A stretch of 64,000 bases of DNA. It comes from Oscillospiraceae bacterium. GTDB taxonomy: Bacteria > Bacillota > Clostridia > Oscillospirales > CAG-382. Both the position numbers and the translations under genes were made by a program. Positions 17,301-24,286 of this stretch are shown piece after piece. The stretch spans positions 1 to 64,000 of the forward strand of contig SVRW01000011.1 in assembly GCA_015064625.1 (NCBI GenBank). The letters run 5' to 3'. Every line of letters begins with the position of its first letter. The first letter of the stretch is position 1. The notes below the pieces were generated by a model. It had not been told where the DNA came from and did not search any database. It worked only from the letters and a program-made list of their open reading frames with translations.

Positions 17301-18971
17301 ATGACTTACGACGAATCAACAGGATACTACAAAATGGATCTTGAAGGCGTTCTTGCATACGGTAAGGTTATCTTTACCAAAAGCAAATATGCTACAGTTA
17401 ACAGATACCCTGCAGACGGTGTTGAAGGTCTTTCTATAAACGGAAAAGATATGTTATTCTCCGCTGGATACGTTTGGGAAGAATACGTTCCTTCCGAAGA
17501 TACTTCCTCCGAAGCTCCAAGCGAAGAGCCTTCTTCTGAAATTCCAAGCGAAGAACCTTCTTCCGAAGAATCCTCCGAAGTAACTCCCGAAGGAAAAGAA
17601 TATGTAATCAACACAAAAACAAAGAAAATTCACCTTCCTACTTGCAGATACGCAACAAGTGCTAACACAGGGTCTTATCACGGTGACATTCAGACACTTT
17701 TAGATCAGGGTTACACCGCATGCGGCACGTGTAAACCCGAACAAGCAGAAGAATCTTCCGAAATTCCAAGCGAAGAACCTTCTTCCGAAGTTCCAAGTGA
17801 AGAACCTTCTTCCGAAATTCCAAGCGAAGAACCTTCTTCCGAAGTATCAAGTGAAGAACCTTCTTCCGAAATTCCAAGCAAAGAACCTTCTTCCGAAGTT
17901 CCAAGCGAAGAACCTTCAGAAGAACCCGTGCTTCCTTCAGGAGAAGCTACAATATACTTCGATAATTCTTCTTACAACTGGTCAAGAGTATACGCATATG
18001 TGTATTACGATTCAACTTCAAACTCCTCATGGCCTGGCGTTCTTATGACTTATGACGAAGCAACAGGATACTACAAAATGGTTCTTGAAGGCGTTCTTGC
18101 ATACGGTAAGGTTATCTTTGCAGAAAGTTCATATGCATATATAAACAGATATCCTTCAAACGGTGCTGAAGGGCTTTCAATAAACGGAAAAGATATGTTA
18201 TTCTCCGCTGGATACACTTGGGAAGAATACGTTCCTGCTCCTGTAGTGCCTACAGTAGAGGCAACCATTTACTTTGATAATACTCCTTACAATTGGTCAT
18301 CCGTATACGCTTACGTGTACACCGATTCTGAAGAAAACTCCTCATGGCCCGGCGTTCTTATGACCTACGATGAAACAACAGGTTATTACAAGCTTTTACT
18401 TGAAGGAGCTCTTGCAAACGGAAAGGTTATCTTCACAGAAAGCAATTCTGCAACAACAAACAGATATCCTTCCGATCAAGAACAAGGTCTTGATATCGGT
18501 GGAAAAGATATGATTTTCTTGAAGAATAACACTTGGAAGGAATATGTTTCCGAACTCGTTCCTACGAATTCCAAATATTATTCTGATGGCGAATTGCTTT
18601 TAGGCGTAAGTGAAAAGACATACGTTTCCGACCTTCTTTCCGCATTTGAATCTAACAATTTAGTTGTATACGATAGCGAAGGAAATGTAATTTCTGACAG
18701 CCAACCCGTTGGAACAGGCTATCGCGTATGCCTCGTAGAAAACGGAGAGATCGTGGATTACATTGAAGTTATGATAAAGGGTGACGTTGATGGTAACGGT
18801 GAAGTTGATTCAACAGACTATTTGAAGATAAAACAACATTTTTTAGGCACATATACAGTTAACGGTGTATATGAGCTTGCCTCCGATATTGATAACAACG
18901 GCAAAATAGACACAACAGACTACATCAGAATCAAATCTCATTTCCTTGGTGCTTTCGATCTGTACGCATAA
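14328..18971 (+). CDS. secreted alpha-amylase, GH13, with 7 CBM26, 1 His/Cys module and a dockerin
   Basis: 1547 residues, ATG after AAAGGAG. Signal peptide (1 to about 35), GH13 domain (about 36-485) with the same catalytic segments as its neighbour (DAVLNHT, GFRFDGAKH, YYGEILDG, LWNESHD). Seven CBM26-like modules begin near residues 489, 591, 739, 846, 953, 1201 and 1305; one His/Cys module lies at about 1086-1146. Linkers are long SSEEPSSEIP-type repeats. A VSDLLSAFE-containing beta domain (about 1409-1483) precedes a C-terminal dockerin (DVDGNGEVDSTDYL, DIDNNGKIDTTDYI). The catalytic domain is nearly identical to that of the upstream gene, so the pair arose by recent duplication, then diverged in module number. 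Role: extracellular starch degradation, with unusually many starch-binding modules suggesting attachment to insoluble granules. Confidence 0.95.
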   Translation: MKKLLSVLLAFCMLVSAFYVVVEPSSTEVFAVSGLVENVQDGQILQCFNWSFVNMKNNMAKIAEQGFSAVQTSPIQGTKESTKESYSSVTNSWWVYYQPINFSIETNSYNALGTSKEFKEMCDEAEKYGIKVIVDAVLNHTANQNQGNTISNLVPDDLKNDSSCWHDITKDSWYESRWDITQFCMGGIPDLNTSNAKVQQYAISFLKECIDAGADGFRFDGAKHIEVPTDFDYASDFWSNVLNATTEYAKSTKGFTPYYYGEILDGPSGSNDRENAQTALNSYMTYMSVTQSTVSADIRNGVVYNNAGAAAKSDFYFSDGSCSIGSKTVLWNESHDNFMHGGTGGLSTNQINKVWALTGSRNEAAGMYLARPQSTSDALGTAGLTGWTNSEVRAINLFKNKFVGQSEYLSSSGSIAMNERGTSGAVLVNCSGTNTSVNVKANMLSNGTYIDAITGNTFTVSNGYISGNIGSTGIAVITREGDALPSTPSLPTGEATIYFDNSSYNWSSVYAYVYNDATENSAWPGVKMSYDSASGYYKLNLDGTLAYGKVIFTESSTASTNRYPADGVEGLDIGGKDMLFSKNHTWTKYAPSLPTGEATIYFDNSSYNWSSVYAYVYNDATENSAWPGVKMSYDSASGYYKLNLDGTLAYGKVIFTESSSATTNRYPADGVEGLDIGGKDMLFSKNYIWAEYVPSEPDSSEEPSSEIPSEEPSSEEPSSEVPSEDPSEEPSEEPSEDPILPTGEATIYFDNSSYNWSRVYAYVYVDSTENAAWPGVLMTYDESTGYYKMDLEGVLAYGKVIFTESSYAYTNRYPASGVEGLDIGGKDMLFSAGYTWEEYIPSEEPVLPSGTATIYFDDSSYKWSTIYAYVYVDSTENAAWPGVLMTYDESTGYYKMDLEGVLAYGKVIFTKSKYATTNRYPASGVEGLDIGGKDMLFSAGYTWEEYIPSEEPVLPSGTATIYFDDSSYKWSTIYAYVYVDSTENAAWPGVLMTYDESTGYYKMDLEGVLAYGKVIFTKSKYATVNRYPADGVEGLSINGKDMLFSAGYVWEEYVPSEDTSSEAPSEEPSSEIPSEEPSSEESSEVTPEGKEYVINTKTKKIHLPTCRYATSANTGSYHGDIQTLLDQGYTACGTCKPEQAEESSEIPSEEPSSEVPSEEPSSEIPSEEPSSEVSSEEPSSEIPSKEPSSEVPSEEPSEEPVLPSGEATIYFDNSSYNWSRVYAYVYYDSTSNSSWPGVLMTYDEATGYYKMVLEGVLAYGKVIFAESSYAYINRYPSNGAEGLSINGKDMLFSAGYTWEEYVPAPVVPTVEATIYFDNTPYNWSSVYAYVYTDSEENSSWPGVLMTYDETTGYYKLLLEGALANGKVIFTESNSATTNRYPSDQEQGLDIGGKDMIFLKNNTWKEYVSELVPTNSKYYSDGELLLGVSEKTYVSDLLSAFESNNLVVYDSEGNVISDSQPVGTGYRVCLVENGEIVDYIEVMIKGDVDGNGEVDSTDYLKIKQHFLGTYTVNGVYELASDIDNNGKIDTTDYIRIKSHFLGAFDLYA
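15793..18540 (+). repeat. intragenic CBM26 repeat array
   Basis: Seven CBM26 units of about 300 bases. Units at about 16860-17170 and 17180-17490 are nearly identical to each other and to the units in the upstream amylase, while the last (18243-18540) is the most divergent. The long linker at 17755-17930 is a run of 30-base GAAGAACCTTCTTCCGAA-type repeats. Confidence 0.85.
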
Positions 18972-19029
18972 TATAGTATTTCATCAAGGACTTGATATAG
19001 TCAAACGTTGTAAGTAACAATTTCATAAA

Positions 19030-19067
19030 TTTCGCCCGCGTGATTTTCACGTGGGCGAAATTTTTTT
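19030..19067 (+). terminator. strong intrinsic terminator after the second amylase gene
   Basis: 14-bp stem TTTCGCCCGCGTGA / TCACGTGGGCGAAA (one G-T pair) with a 3-base loop, followed by a run of T. Confidence 0.92.
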
Positions 19068-19162
19068 CTATTTGCTCTTAAAATCGTTATGAGTTCAAGA
19101 GAATGAAAAAATAAAGAACTATCCTTTCTCTTTCTCCATAAGAGCAAAAAATCTTTTTGATA

Positions 19163-19191
19163 TTGAAATCTCTCTTTTTTTGTTGTATAAT
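19163..19191 (+). promoter_or_regulatory. sigma-A type promoter for the YdcF-like gene
   Basis: TTGAAA (19163-19168), 17-base spacer, TATAAT (19186-19191), 20 bases before the GTG start. Confidence 0.75.
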
Positions 19192-19211
19192 TAAGTAAAG
19201 GCGGTGATATA

Positions 19212-19805
19212 GTGCGAAAAGTAAAAAAGAAAATAATTACTTTGTTATTGTTATTTCTAATCTCCGTATTAGTTTTTTTGATAGCAACGGCAATAAGAAT
19301 ATGGCGCTACGGAAAGGTTGATGAAAAGCAAAAATCGGACGTAGCTATCGTATTGGGTGCAGGTACGGACAATGGAGAACCCTCTCCCGTATTTCGTGAA
19401 CGTATAAATCACGGAATTTGGTTATACGAAAACGGATATGCAGATTATCTTATTTTTACAGGCGGTTTAGGCAATGGAGAAGTTTTATCCGATTCATACG
19501 TTGCAAAGGAATATGCTGCAGCAAAAGGAGTTCCAAAAGAAGTAATATTTATAGAAGAAGAATCCACTACTACGGAAGAAAACCTCTTTCAAGCCAAACG
19601 CATTATGGAAAGCAATTCGTTAAACACCGCTATAATCGTAAGCGATCCTCTGCATATGATGCGCTCTATGCTGATATCGAAAGATTTGGGGATTGAGTCA
19701 GTTTCTTCCCCCACACCAACTACAATGTACAAAAGCGTTAAAACGAAGCTTCCGTTTTTGTTCAGAGAAGAATTTTTCTACGTTACATATATTTTTTTCG
19801 GATGA
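19212..19805 (+). CDS. YdcF/SanA-family membrane protein (DUF218)
   Basis: 197 residues, GTG start following AAGGCGG. One N-terminal membrane helix (about 8-30) then a DUF218 domain: DVAIVLGAGTDNGEPS, ARG-rich FRERINHGIWLYENG, YLIFTGGLG, the EESTTTEENLFQAKRIM helix and AIIVSDPLHMMRSM. The conserved polar residues cluster as in YdcF/SanA proteins, which act at the envelope and may bind a nucleotide or lipid-linked substrate; the reaction is not known. The protein should be anchored with its domain outside. Gap of 175 bases to the next gene, with no clear terminator. Confidence 0.88.
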   Translation: MRKVKKKIITLLLLFLISVLVFLIATAIRIWRYGKVDEKQKSDVAIVLGAGTDNGEPSPVFRERINHGIWLYENGYADYLIFTGGLGNGEVLSDSYVAKEYAAAKGVPKEVIFIEEESTTTEENLFQAKRIMESNSLNTAIIVSDPLHMMRSMLISKDLGIESVSSPTPTTMYKSVKTKLPFLFREEFFYVTYIFFG

Positions 19806-19980
19806 TAATTATTATGGTGAAAATTTTGCGAAAGACAGCAAAATGCAATACAAAGTCAGACCATTATCTAAGAAAGCGGATACGTACGCATAAACCATTC
19901 ATAACGTAGAGAAAGTGATAGTTTGAATCCGCTGAAAGAAGTATTCATAGTTTTATAGTATCCATGGAAGGAAGAAGTAC

Positions 19981-21177
19981 GTGAAAAAAACAATTTTTAA
20001 CACAAAAGACAAGCTTTTATCAATTATAAGCATTATACTGATTCTGATGTTGCTTACAGGGTGTAACTCAAGCAAAGCTCCCGAAAAAAGCACTGAAAGC
20101 CATGAAAACATATCAGAGTTTTATGAATCAGACAGTAAATCGCCAAGCGAAGAAACGCAAAGCGAGGGTGAGTCAATCGAAGAAGAATCCAGTGCAGATG
20201 ACTCAAAACCAGAAGAATCCAGTGAAGATGACTCTGAATCAGAAGAATCAAGCAAAGATGACTCCAAATCCGAAGAATCAAGCGAAGATAACTCTGAATC
20301 CGAAGAATCAAGTGAAGATGACTCCAAATCGGAAGAATCAAGTGAGGATTCCAACAACAGCACCTTTGCAAAAAGCTACGAGGAAGCGATTGACCGTTCA
20401 AAGAAAGGAATTCTTTCAGGTGACACAATAGTACCAGATCAAGCTCCTTCAATTTCAGAATATCGTCCTATGAAAGACGGAAAATACATATTGAACTCAA
20501 GTTTTAATTTCATTGATGAAAATACATACGCAGTTGTAGATGCTTACGGCAAAGAGGTATTCAGGGTTTATCGCGGAGGAGGATATATTACCCTTGAGGA
20601 AGTTGCGGCGTATATATACGCCTTCGGAGACATTCCAGCAAACTATACAGCAAACAAAAACACCAAACCATACAACAGCATATGGGGCGAACATCTGCGA
20701 GTTAACCATACAAAATTTTCGGGGAACACATATAAATATCCTTATGAACCAAAGCTTCCCAACATAAGCGGATGCGGCGGAGATTTGCAGTATTACGAAC
20801 TGGATATCGGAACGACGGGAACAGATTGCGACCCTAAATATCCAGCAAAGCTCTATAACAACGGACAAAAAATCACACGTGGCGCTGCAAGAATCGTTTA
20901 CGGAAAATGCGACCTTGACAAAGACGGGGTTTACGAATTTGGCGAGCTTCACCTTTTCTACACATACAACCATTACAATGATTTTCAGGAATATCTGAAT
21001 TATTTTGGTGGTTGGGGCGAAGCGTTCGGAAATATAACGGGCGGAGGAACTATTTCAAGCAAAACCGATTATAATCCCACCCCCTACGTAGACGTTGTAA
21101 GAGAAGTTATTGCAGAACGTTCAAGTCTTACAATGGTTTGCTGTTATATTCCAAAAAAATATTGGATAGCTGCATAA
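19981..21177 (+). CDS. lipoprotein with acidic repeats and a putative barnase-like RNase domain
   Basis: 398 residues, GTG start. Signal peptide with lipobox LLTGC (Cys28), then about 90 residues of (D/E)SEESSEDDSK-type acidic repeats (residues 45-130) that act as a stalk. The folded part (about 150-398) contains TLEEVAAYIYAFGDIPANY, resembling the substrate-side helix of barnase. YYELDIG, RGAARIVYGK and TYNHYNDFQEYL follow, where Glu, Arg and His fall in the order and context of the barnase catalytic triad. This suggests an extracytoplasmic microbial RNase or contact toxin. It is an inference from motif order, since overall similarity is low. No barstar-like inhibitor gene was seen nearby. 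Confidence 0.65.
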   Translation: MKKTIFNTKDKLLSIISIILILMLLTGCNSSKAPEKSTESHENISEFYESDSKSPSEETQSEGESIEEESSADDSKPEESSEDDSESEESSKDDSKSEESSEDNSESEESSEDDSKSEESSEDSNNSTFAKSYEEAIDRSKKGILSGDTIVPDQAPSISEYRPMKDGKYILNSSFNFIDENTYAVVDAYGKEVFRVYRGGGYITLEEVAAYIYAFGDIPANYTANKNTKPYNSIWGEHLRVNHTKFSGNTYKYPYEPKLPNISGCGGDLQYYELDIGTTGTDCDPKYPAKLYNNGQKITRGAARIVYGKCDLDKDGVYEFGELHLFYTYNHYNDFQEYLNYFGGWGEAFGNITGGGTISSKTDYNPTPYVDVVREVIAERSSLTMVCCYIPKKYWIAA

Positions 21178-21222
21178 ATCTGACGTGATACTAAACGTCC
21201 ATCATTTAAAGCTTTTATGCGT

Positions 21223-21268
21223 AAAAAAGCCGATACAAAAGTCTTTTTGATTTTCGTATCGGCTTTTT
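21223..21268. terminator. bidirectional intrinsic terminator
   Basis: AAAAAGCCGATAC / GTATCGGCTTTTT stem between convergent genes, with T-runs on both strands; serves the lipoprotein gene and the FAD oxidoreductase gene. Confidence 0.9.
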
Positions 21269-21274
21269 GCTTTT

Positions 21275-22579
21275 TTATTGACCTAATGATTTGCTGTCAT
21301 CTGTAGATGGGTTATCTATAAGCTCACCTTTTTCTGTAAATCGAGAGCCATGACAAGGGCAATCCCACGTATGCTCCGCTTTATTGTATTTCAAAGCGCA
21401 ACCAAGATGCGGACAGCGAGGTGCAGTTGGAGTCAAAAGTCCCACCATCGATTCAAAAGCGTTGATGGCAACCTGTGGGTGAAGAACAGAACGAGAAGGA
21501 GAAAACACCTTTGCATAGGGATTTAGTTTCCCGCAAATCATATCACAAAGTATGTCTGATGCAACCATTGCATTTGTCATTCCCCATTTATTAAAGCCCG
21601 TTGCAACGTACACGTCAGGTGTGGATTTGGAATACTGTCCTATATAAGGTACACCATCAAGGGTCATACAATCCTGCGTCGCCCACTTGTAAATAATTTC
21701 AGCTTTTTTGTAGTGCTTTTTTGAAAACGCTTCAAGCTCTTGCCAGCATCCCCCCTGCTTCCCCGTTCGGTGTCCGCCTCCGCCAATAAGCAATAAGTTT
21801 TCGTATTCTCTGAATGAAAGTCCTGTATCCGATTCATCCACATACATTCCGTTTATTTTTTGCGCACCTTTCAACGCAATAACGTAAGAGCGATGTTGAT
21901 ATAGTTTCAGAAAATATCCACCATGCTTATTCAAAATCGGAAAATGAGTTGCTATAATCAATTTTTTGTATGTTATTTCGCCCTTATCAGTTACCGCTTT
22001 TTCGGGTTTCAATTCCACTACTTTGGTATGCTCATATATAGGAAGCTCTTTGGCAACGGTATACAGAAATTTTAAAGGGTGAAACTGAGCCTGTTCCTTA
22101 ATCCTCACAGCTCCTGCCACATTGAACGGAAGCTCCAGCGATTCTGTAAATTCTGCTCTGATTTTAAGTTTATTCAATGCCAATACTTCTTTTTCTATCT
22201 TCTTTCGGTCATCCATAGAATAAACGTACGAATCCTTGACTTCGTAGTTGCAATCTATATCGGAACACAAGCGGGAGTATTCTTCAAATGCACGAACCTG
22301 CGCTTCTGCGTATAACCTTGCTGTATCTTCGCCAAAACGGTTTATAAGATTATCATATATCAAGCCATGCTGCAAAGTGATTTTTGCCGTGGTATTCTTT
22401 GTAATTCCTTCACAAATCTCCGAGGCTTCTACCAGCATACAGTCCACACCTGAATTTTTCAATTTCAAGGCACACAAGATTCCTGCAATCCCGCCTCCTA
22501 CAATCAATACGTCTGTTTCTTTATTACTGTTCAACGTTTCGAATTTAACCTTCGATGTATTATTCCAAACCGATTTCAT
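21275..22579 (-). CDS. FAD-dependent oxidoreductase with C-terminal Rieske domain
   Basis: 434 residues. Start ATG at 22579 chosen for its GGAGG site; the frame is open further upstream. The N-terminal dinucleotide fold VLIVGGGIAGILCALKL binds FAD (DAO-type amino acid/glycine oxidase fold), with a matching C-terminal GVPYIGQ...VYVATGFNKWGMTNA segment. The last 50 residues are a Rieske [2Fe-2S] domain: CPHLGC and CPCHGS provide two Cys and two His ligands. Proteins of this layout are common in Firmicutes but substrates are not established; electrons probably pass between flavin and the cluster. It stands alone, convergent to the lipoprotein gene. Confidence 0.92.
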   Translation of the reverse strand: MKSVWNNTSKVKFETLNSNKETDVLIVGGGIAGILCALKLKNSGVDCMLVEASEICEGITKNTTAKITLQHGLIYDNLINRFGEDTARLYAEAQVRAFEEYSRLCSDIDCNYEVKDSYVYSMDDRKKIEKEVLALNKLKIRAEFTESLELPFNVAGAVRIKEQAQFHPLKFLYTVAKELPIYEHTKVVELKPEKAVTDKGEITYKKLIIATHFPILNKHGGYFLKLYQHRSYVIALKGAQKINGMYVDESDTGLSFREYENLLLIGGGGHRTGKQGGCWQELEAFSKKHYKKAEIIYKWATQDCMTLDGVPYIGQYSKSTPDVYVATGFNKWGMTNAMVASDILCDMICGKLNPYAKVFSPSRSVLHPQVAINAFESMVGLLTPTAPRCPHLGCALKYNKAEHTWDCPCHGSRFTEKGELIDNPSTDDSKSLGQ

Positions 22580-22726
22580 TACGTTTCCTCCAAGATATAA
22601 ATATTGTTTGCATTTATAAGCATGATATACGTATATCAATTTGCAAAAAATCCAACAAAAAGACTTTTTTATAAAAAATGCAAAAATAAACGCCTTTTTT
22701 TATCCAGAAAATAGGAGATTATTTCG

Positions 22727-22755
22727 TTGACACAAAGGGATTTATGTGATATAAT
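22727..22755 (+). promoter_or_regulatory. consensus sigma-A promoter of the nucleoside importer operon
   Basis: Perfect TTGACA (22727-22732), 17-base spacer and TATAAT (22750-22755). The 120-base leader that follows has a small hairpin (TAAAAGC-GAA-GGCTTTTA near 22790-22808) but no recognisable purine riboswitch. Nothing else is visible in the 302-base gap. Confidence 0.9.
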
Positions 22756-22881
22756 CAGCCATGTTGTTTGATTTGGATGTTTTAACTGTAAAAGCGAAGG
22801 CTTTTATATAAAAATGCAAAAGGATGCTTTTCTTTGTGAAAACTTGCCGTTTGCAAAAAACATTTAAGGAGGAACATTGAT

Positions 22882-24153
22882 ATGTTCAAAAAAGCACTTT
22901 CCTTGTGTCTGGTCGTTCTCATGGTTGCAGCTCTTTGCATTTCCATGGCTTCCTGCGGAGAAACTCAGGAAGAAACCAAATTGACAGAATCTCCCCTTGG
23001 CGAAGTAGAGCTCAAAAAAGACTTTGAAATTCCCGAAGATTTCAAGGTAGGATTCATTCTTCTTCACGATGAAGCTTCCACATACGACCTCAACTTCATC
23101 AACGCTGTCAAAAAAGTACAGAAAGCACTCGGCCTTACAGACACTCAGATCGTCTACAAGAAAAACATTCCTGAAAGCAACAAATGCTATGAAGCAGCAG
23201 TTGACCTCGTTGACGAAGGTTGCGACGTAATATTCGCAGACAGCTTCGGTCACGAAACGCATTTGCTCAAGGCTGCTAAAGAATATCCTAACGTTCAGTT
23301 CTGCCATGCAACAGGTACAATGGCTCATACTGAAGGTCTTGCAAACTTCCACAATGCTTTCGCATCCATTTACCAAGGCAGATACCTTGCAGGCGTTGCC
23401 GCAGGTCTCAAGCTCAACGAAATGATAGATAGCGGCAAAATCACTGCTGACAAAGCAAAAATGGGCTACGTTGGCGCATTCACATTTGCAGAAGTTATCT
23501 CTGGCTACACATCCTTCTATCTTGGTGCAAAATCCGTTTGCCCCAGCGTTACTATGGAGGTTCAGTTCACAGGTAGCTGGTATGACGAAATAAAAGAAAA
23601 AGAAGCCGCTACAGCTCTTATCAACAACGGCTGTGTACTTATTTCCCAGCACGCTGACTCCATGGGTGCTCCTTCCGTTTGCGAAGAAAAAAGCGTTCCT
23701 AACGTTTCCTACAATGGAAGCACAGAAGAATCCTGCCCCAACACATTTATCATCACATCCAGAATTGACTGGGCTCCTTACTTCATGCATATGATCAAAG
23801 GTGTATGCACAGGTACAGCTATCGACGTTGACTGGTGTGGCGACGTAAACTCAGGCGCAGTTGTTGTATCAGGCGTAAACGAAAAGGCTGCTGCAAAAGA
23901 TACTCTTGCAAAGCTTAAAGAAGTTGTTACTAAATTGAAGAGCGGCGAGCTCAAAGTATTTGATACAAACACCTTCACAGTTGAAGGCAAAAAGCTTGAT
24001 TCTTACCTTGCAGACGTTAACACAGACGCTGCATTCGAAAAAGATACAGAAGTTATCAAGGACGGTTACTTCCACGAATCCGAATTCCGTGCTGCTCCTT
24101 ACTTCGATATCCAAATCGACGGTATCAAGCTTCTCAACACTAACTTTGGTTGA
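22882..24153 (+). CDS. BMP-family substrate-binding lipoprotein of a nucleoside ABC importer
   Basis: 423 residues, ATG after AAGGAGG. Signal peptide with lipobox SMASC (Cys25). The mature part follows the Bmp/Med fold: KVGFILLHDEASTYDLNFI, GCDVIFADSFGHE, NVQFCHATGT, YLAGVAAGL, MGYVGAF and NNGCVLISQHADS. In this family such segments bind purine nucleosides or other nucleoside-like ligands. It is first of four genes (binding protein, ATPase, two permeases) in the usual order of nucleoside importers. A hairpin after the gene may keep its transcript level above that of the rest. Confidence 0.93.
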   Translation: MFKKALSLCLVVLMVAALCISMASCGETQEETKLTESPLGEVELKKDFEIPEDFKVGFILLHDEASTYDLNFINAVKKVQKALGLTDTQIVYKKNIPESNKCYEAAVDLVDEGCDVIFADSFGHETHLLKAAKEYPNVQFCHATGTMAHTEGLANFHNAFASIYQGRYLAGVAAGLKLNEMIDSGKITADKAKMGYVGAFTFAEVISGYTSFYLGAKSVCPSVTMEVQFTGSWYDEIKEKEAATALINNGCVLISQHADSMGAPSVCEEKSVPNVSYNGSTEESCPNTFIITSRIDWAPYFMHMIKGVCTGTAIDVDWCGDVNSGAVVVSGVNEKAAAKDTLAKLKEVVTKLKSGELKVFDTNTFTVEGKKLDSYLADVNTDAAFEKDTEVIKDGYFHESEFRAAPYFDIQIDGIKLLNTNFG

Positions 24154-24172
24154 TAATACCGTATAATGGCAG

Positions 24173-24190
24173 GCGGAGCATTTGCTCCGC
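24173..24190 (+). terminator. hairpin between binding-protein and ATPase genes (partial terminator)
   Basis: GCGGAGC-ATTT-GCTCCGC, 20 bases after the stop codon, without a strong T-run. Such hairpins commonly give a high ratio of binding protein to membrane components. Confidence 0.5.
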
Positions 24191-24286
24191 TTGTCTCGGT
24201 TTTACAAACCCGAAGAAAATTGCTTCTGAAAATCCAAAAGCAACTTTCTTTGGGCTTGTATAATATTTCTTTATGGAGGACATTTT

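Noticed and set aside
11500..18540. CRISPR-like or non-coding tandem repeat arrays
   Set aside because: The repeats are in frame, encode CBM26 and His/Cys modules or Ser/Glu/Pro linkers, and have no uniform spacer pattern.
10028..18971. A full cellulosome or amylosome gene cluster
   Set aside because: Dockerins are clear but no cohesin or scaffoldin is encoded in this window, so only the docking side is supported.
22756..22881. Purine riboswitch in the leader of the nucleoside importer, and likewise before xpt
   Set aside because: The conserved core and paired loops of purine riboswitches were not found; only small hairpins are present.
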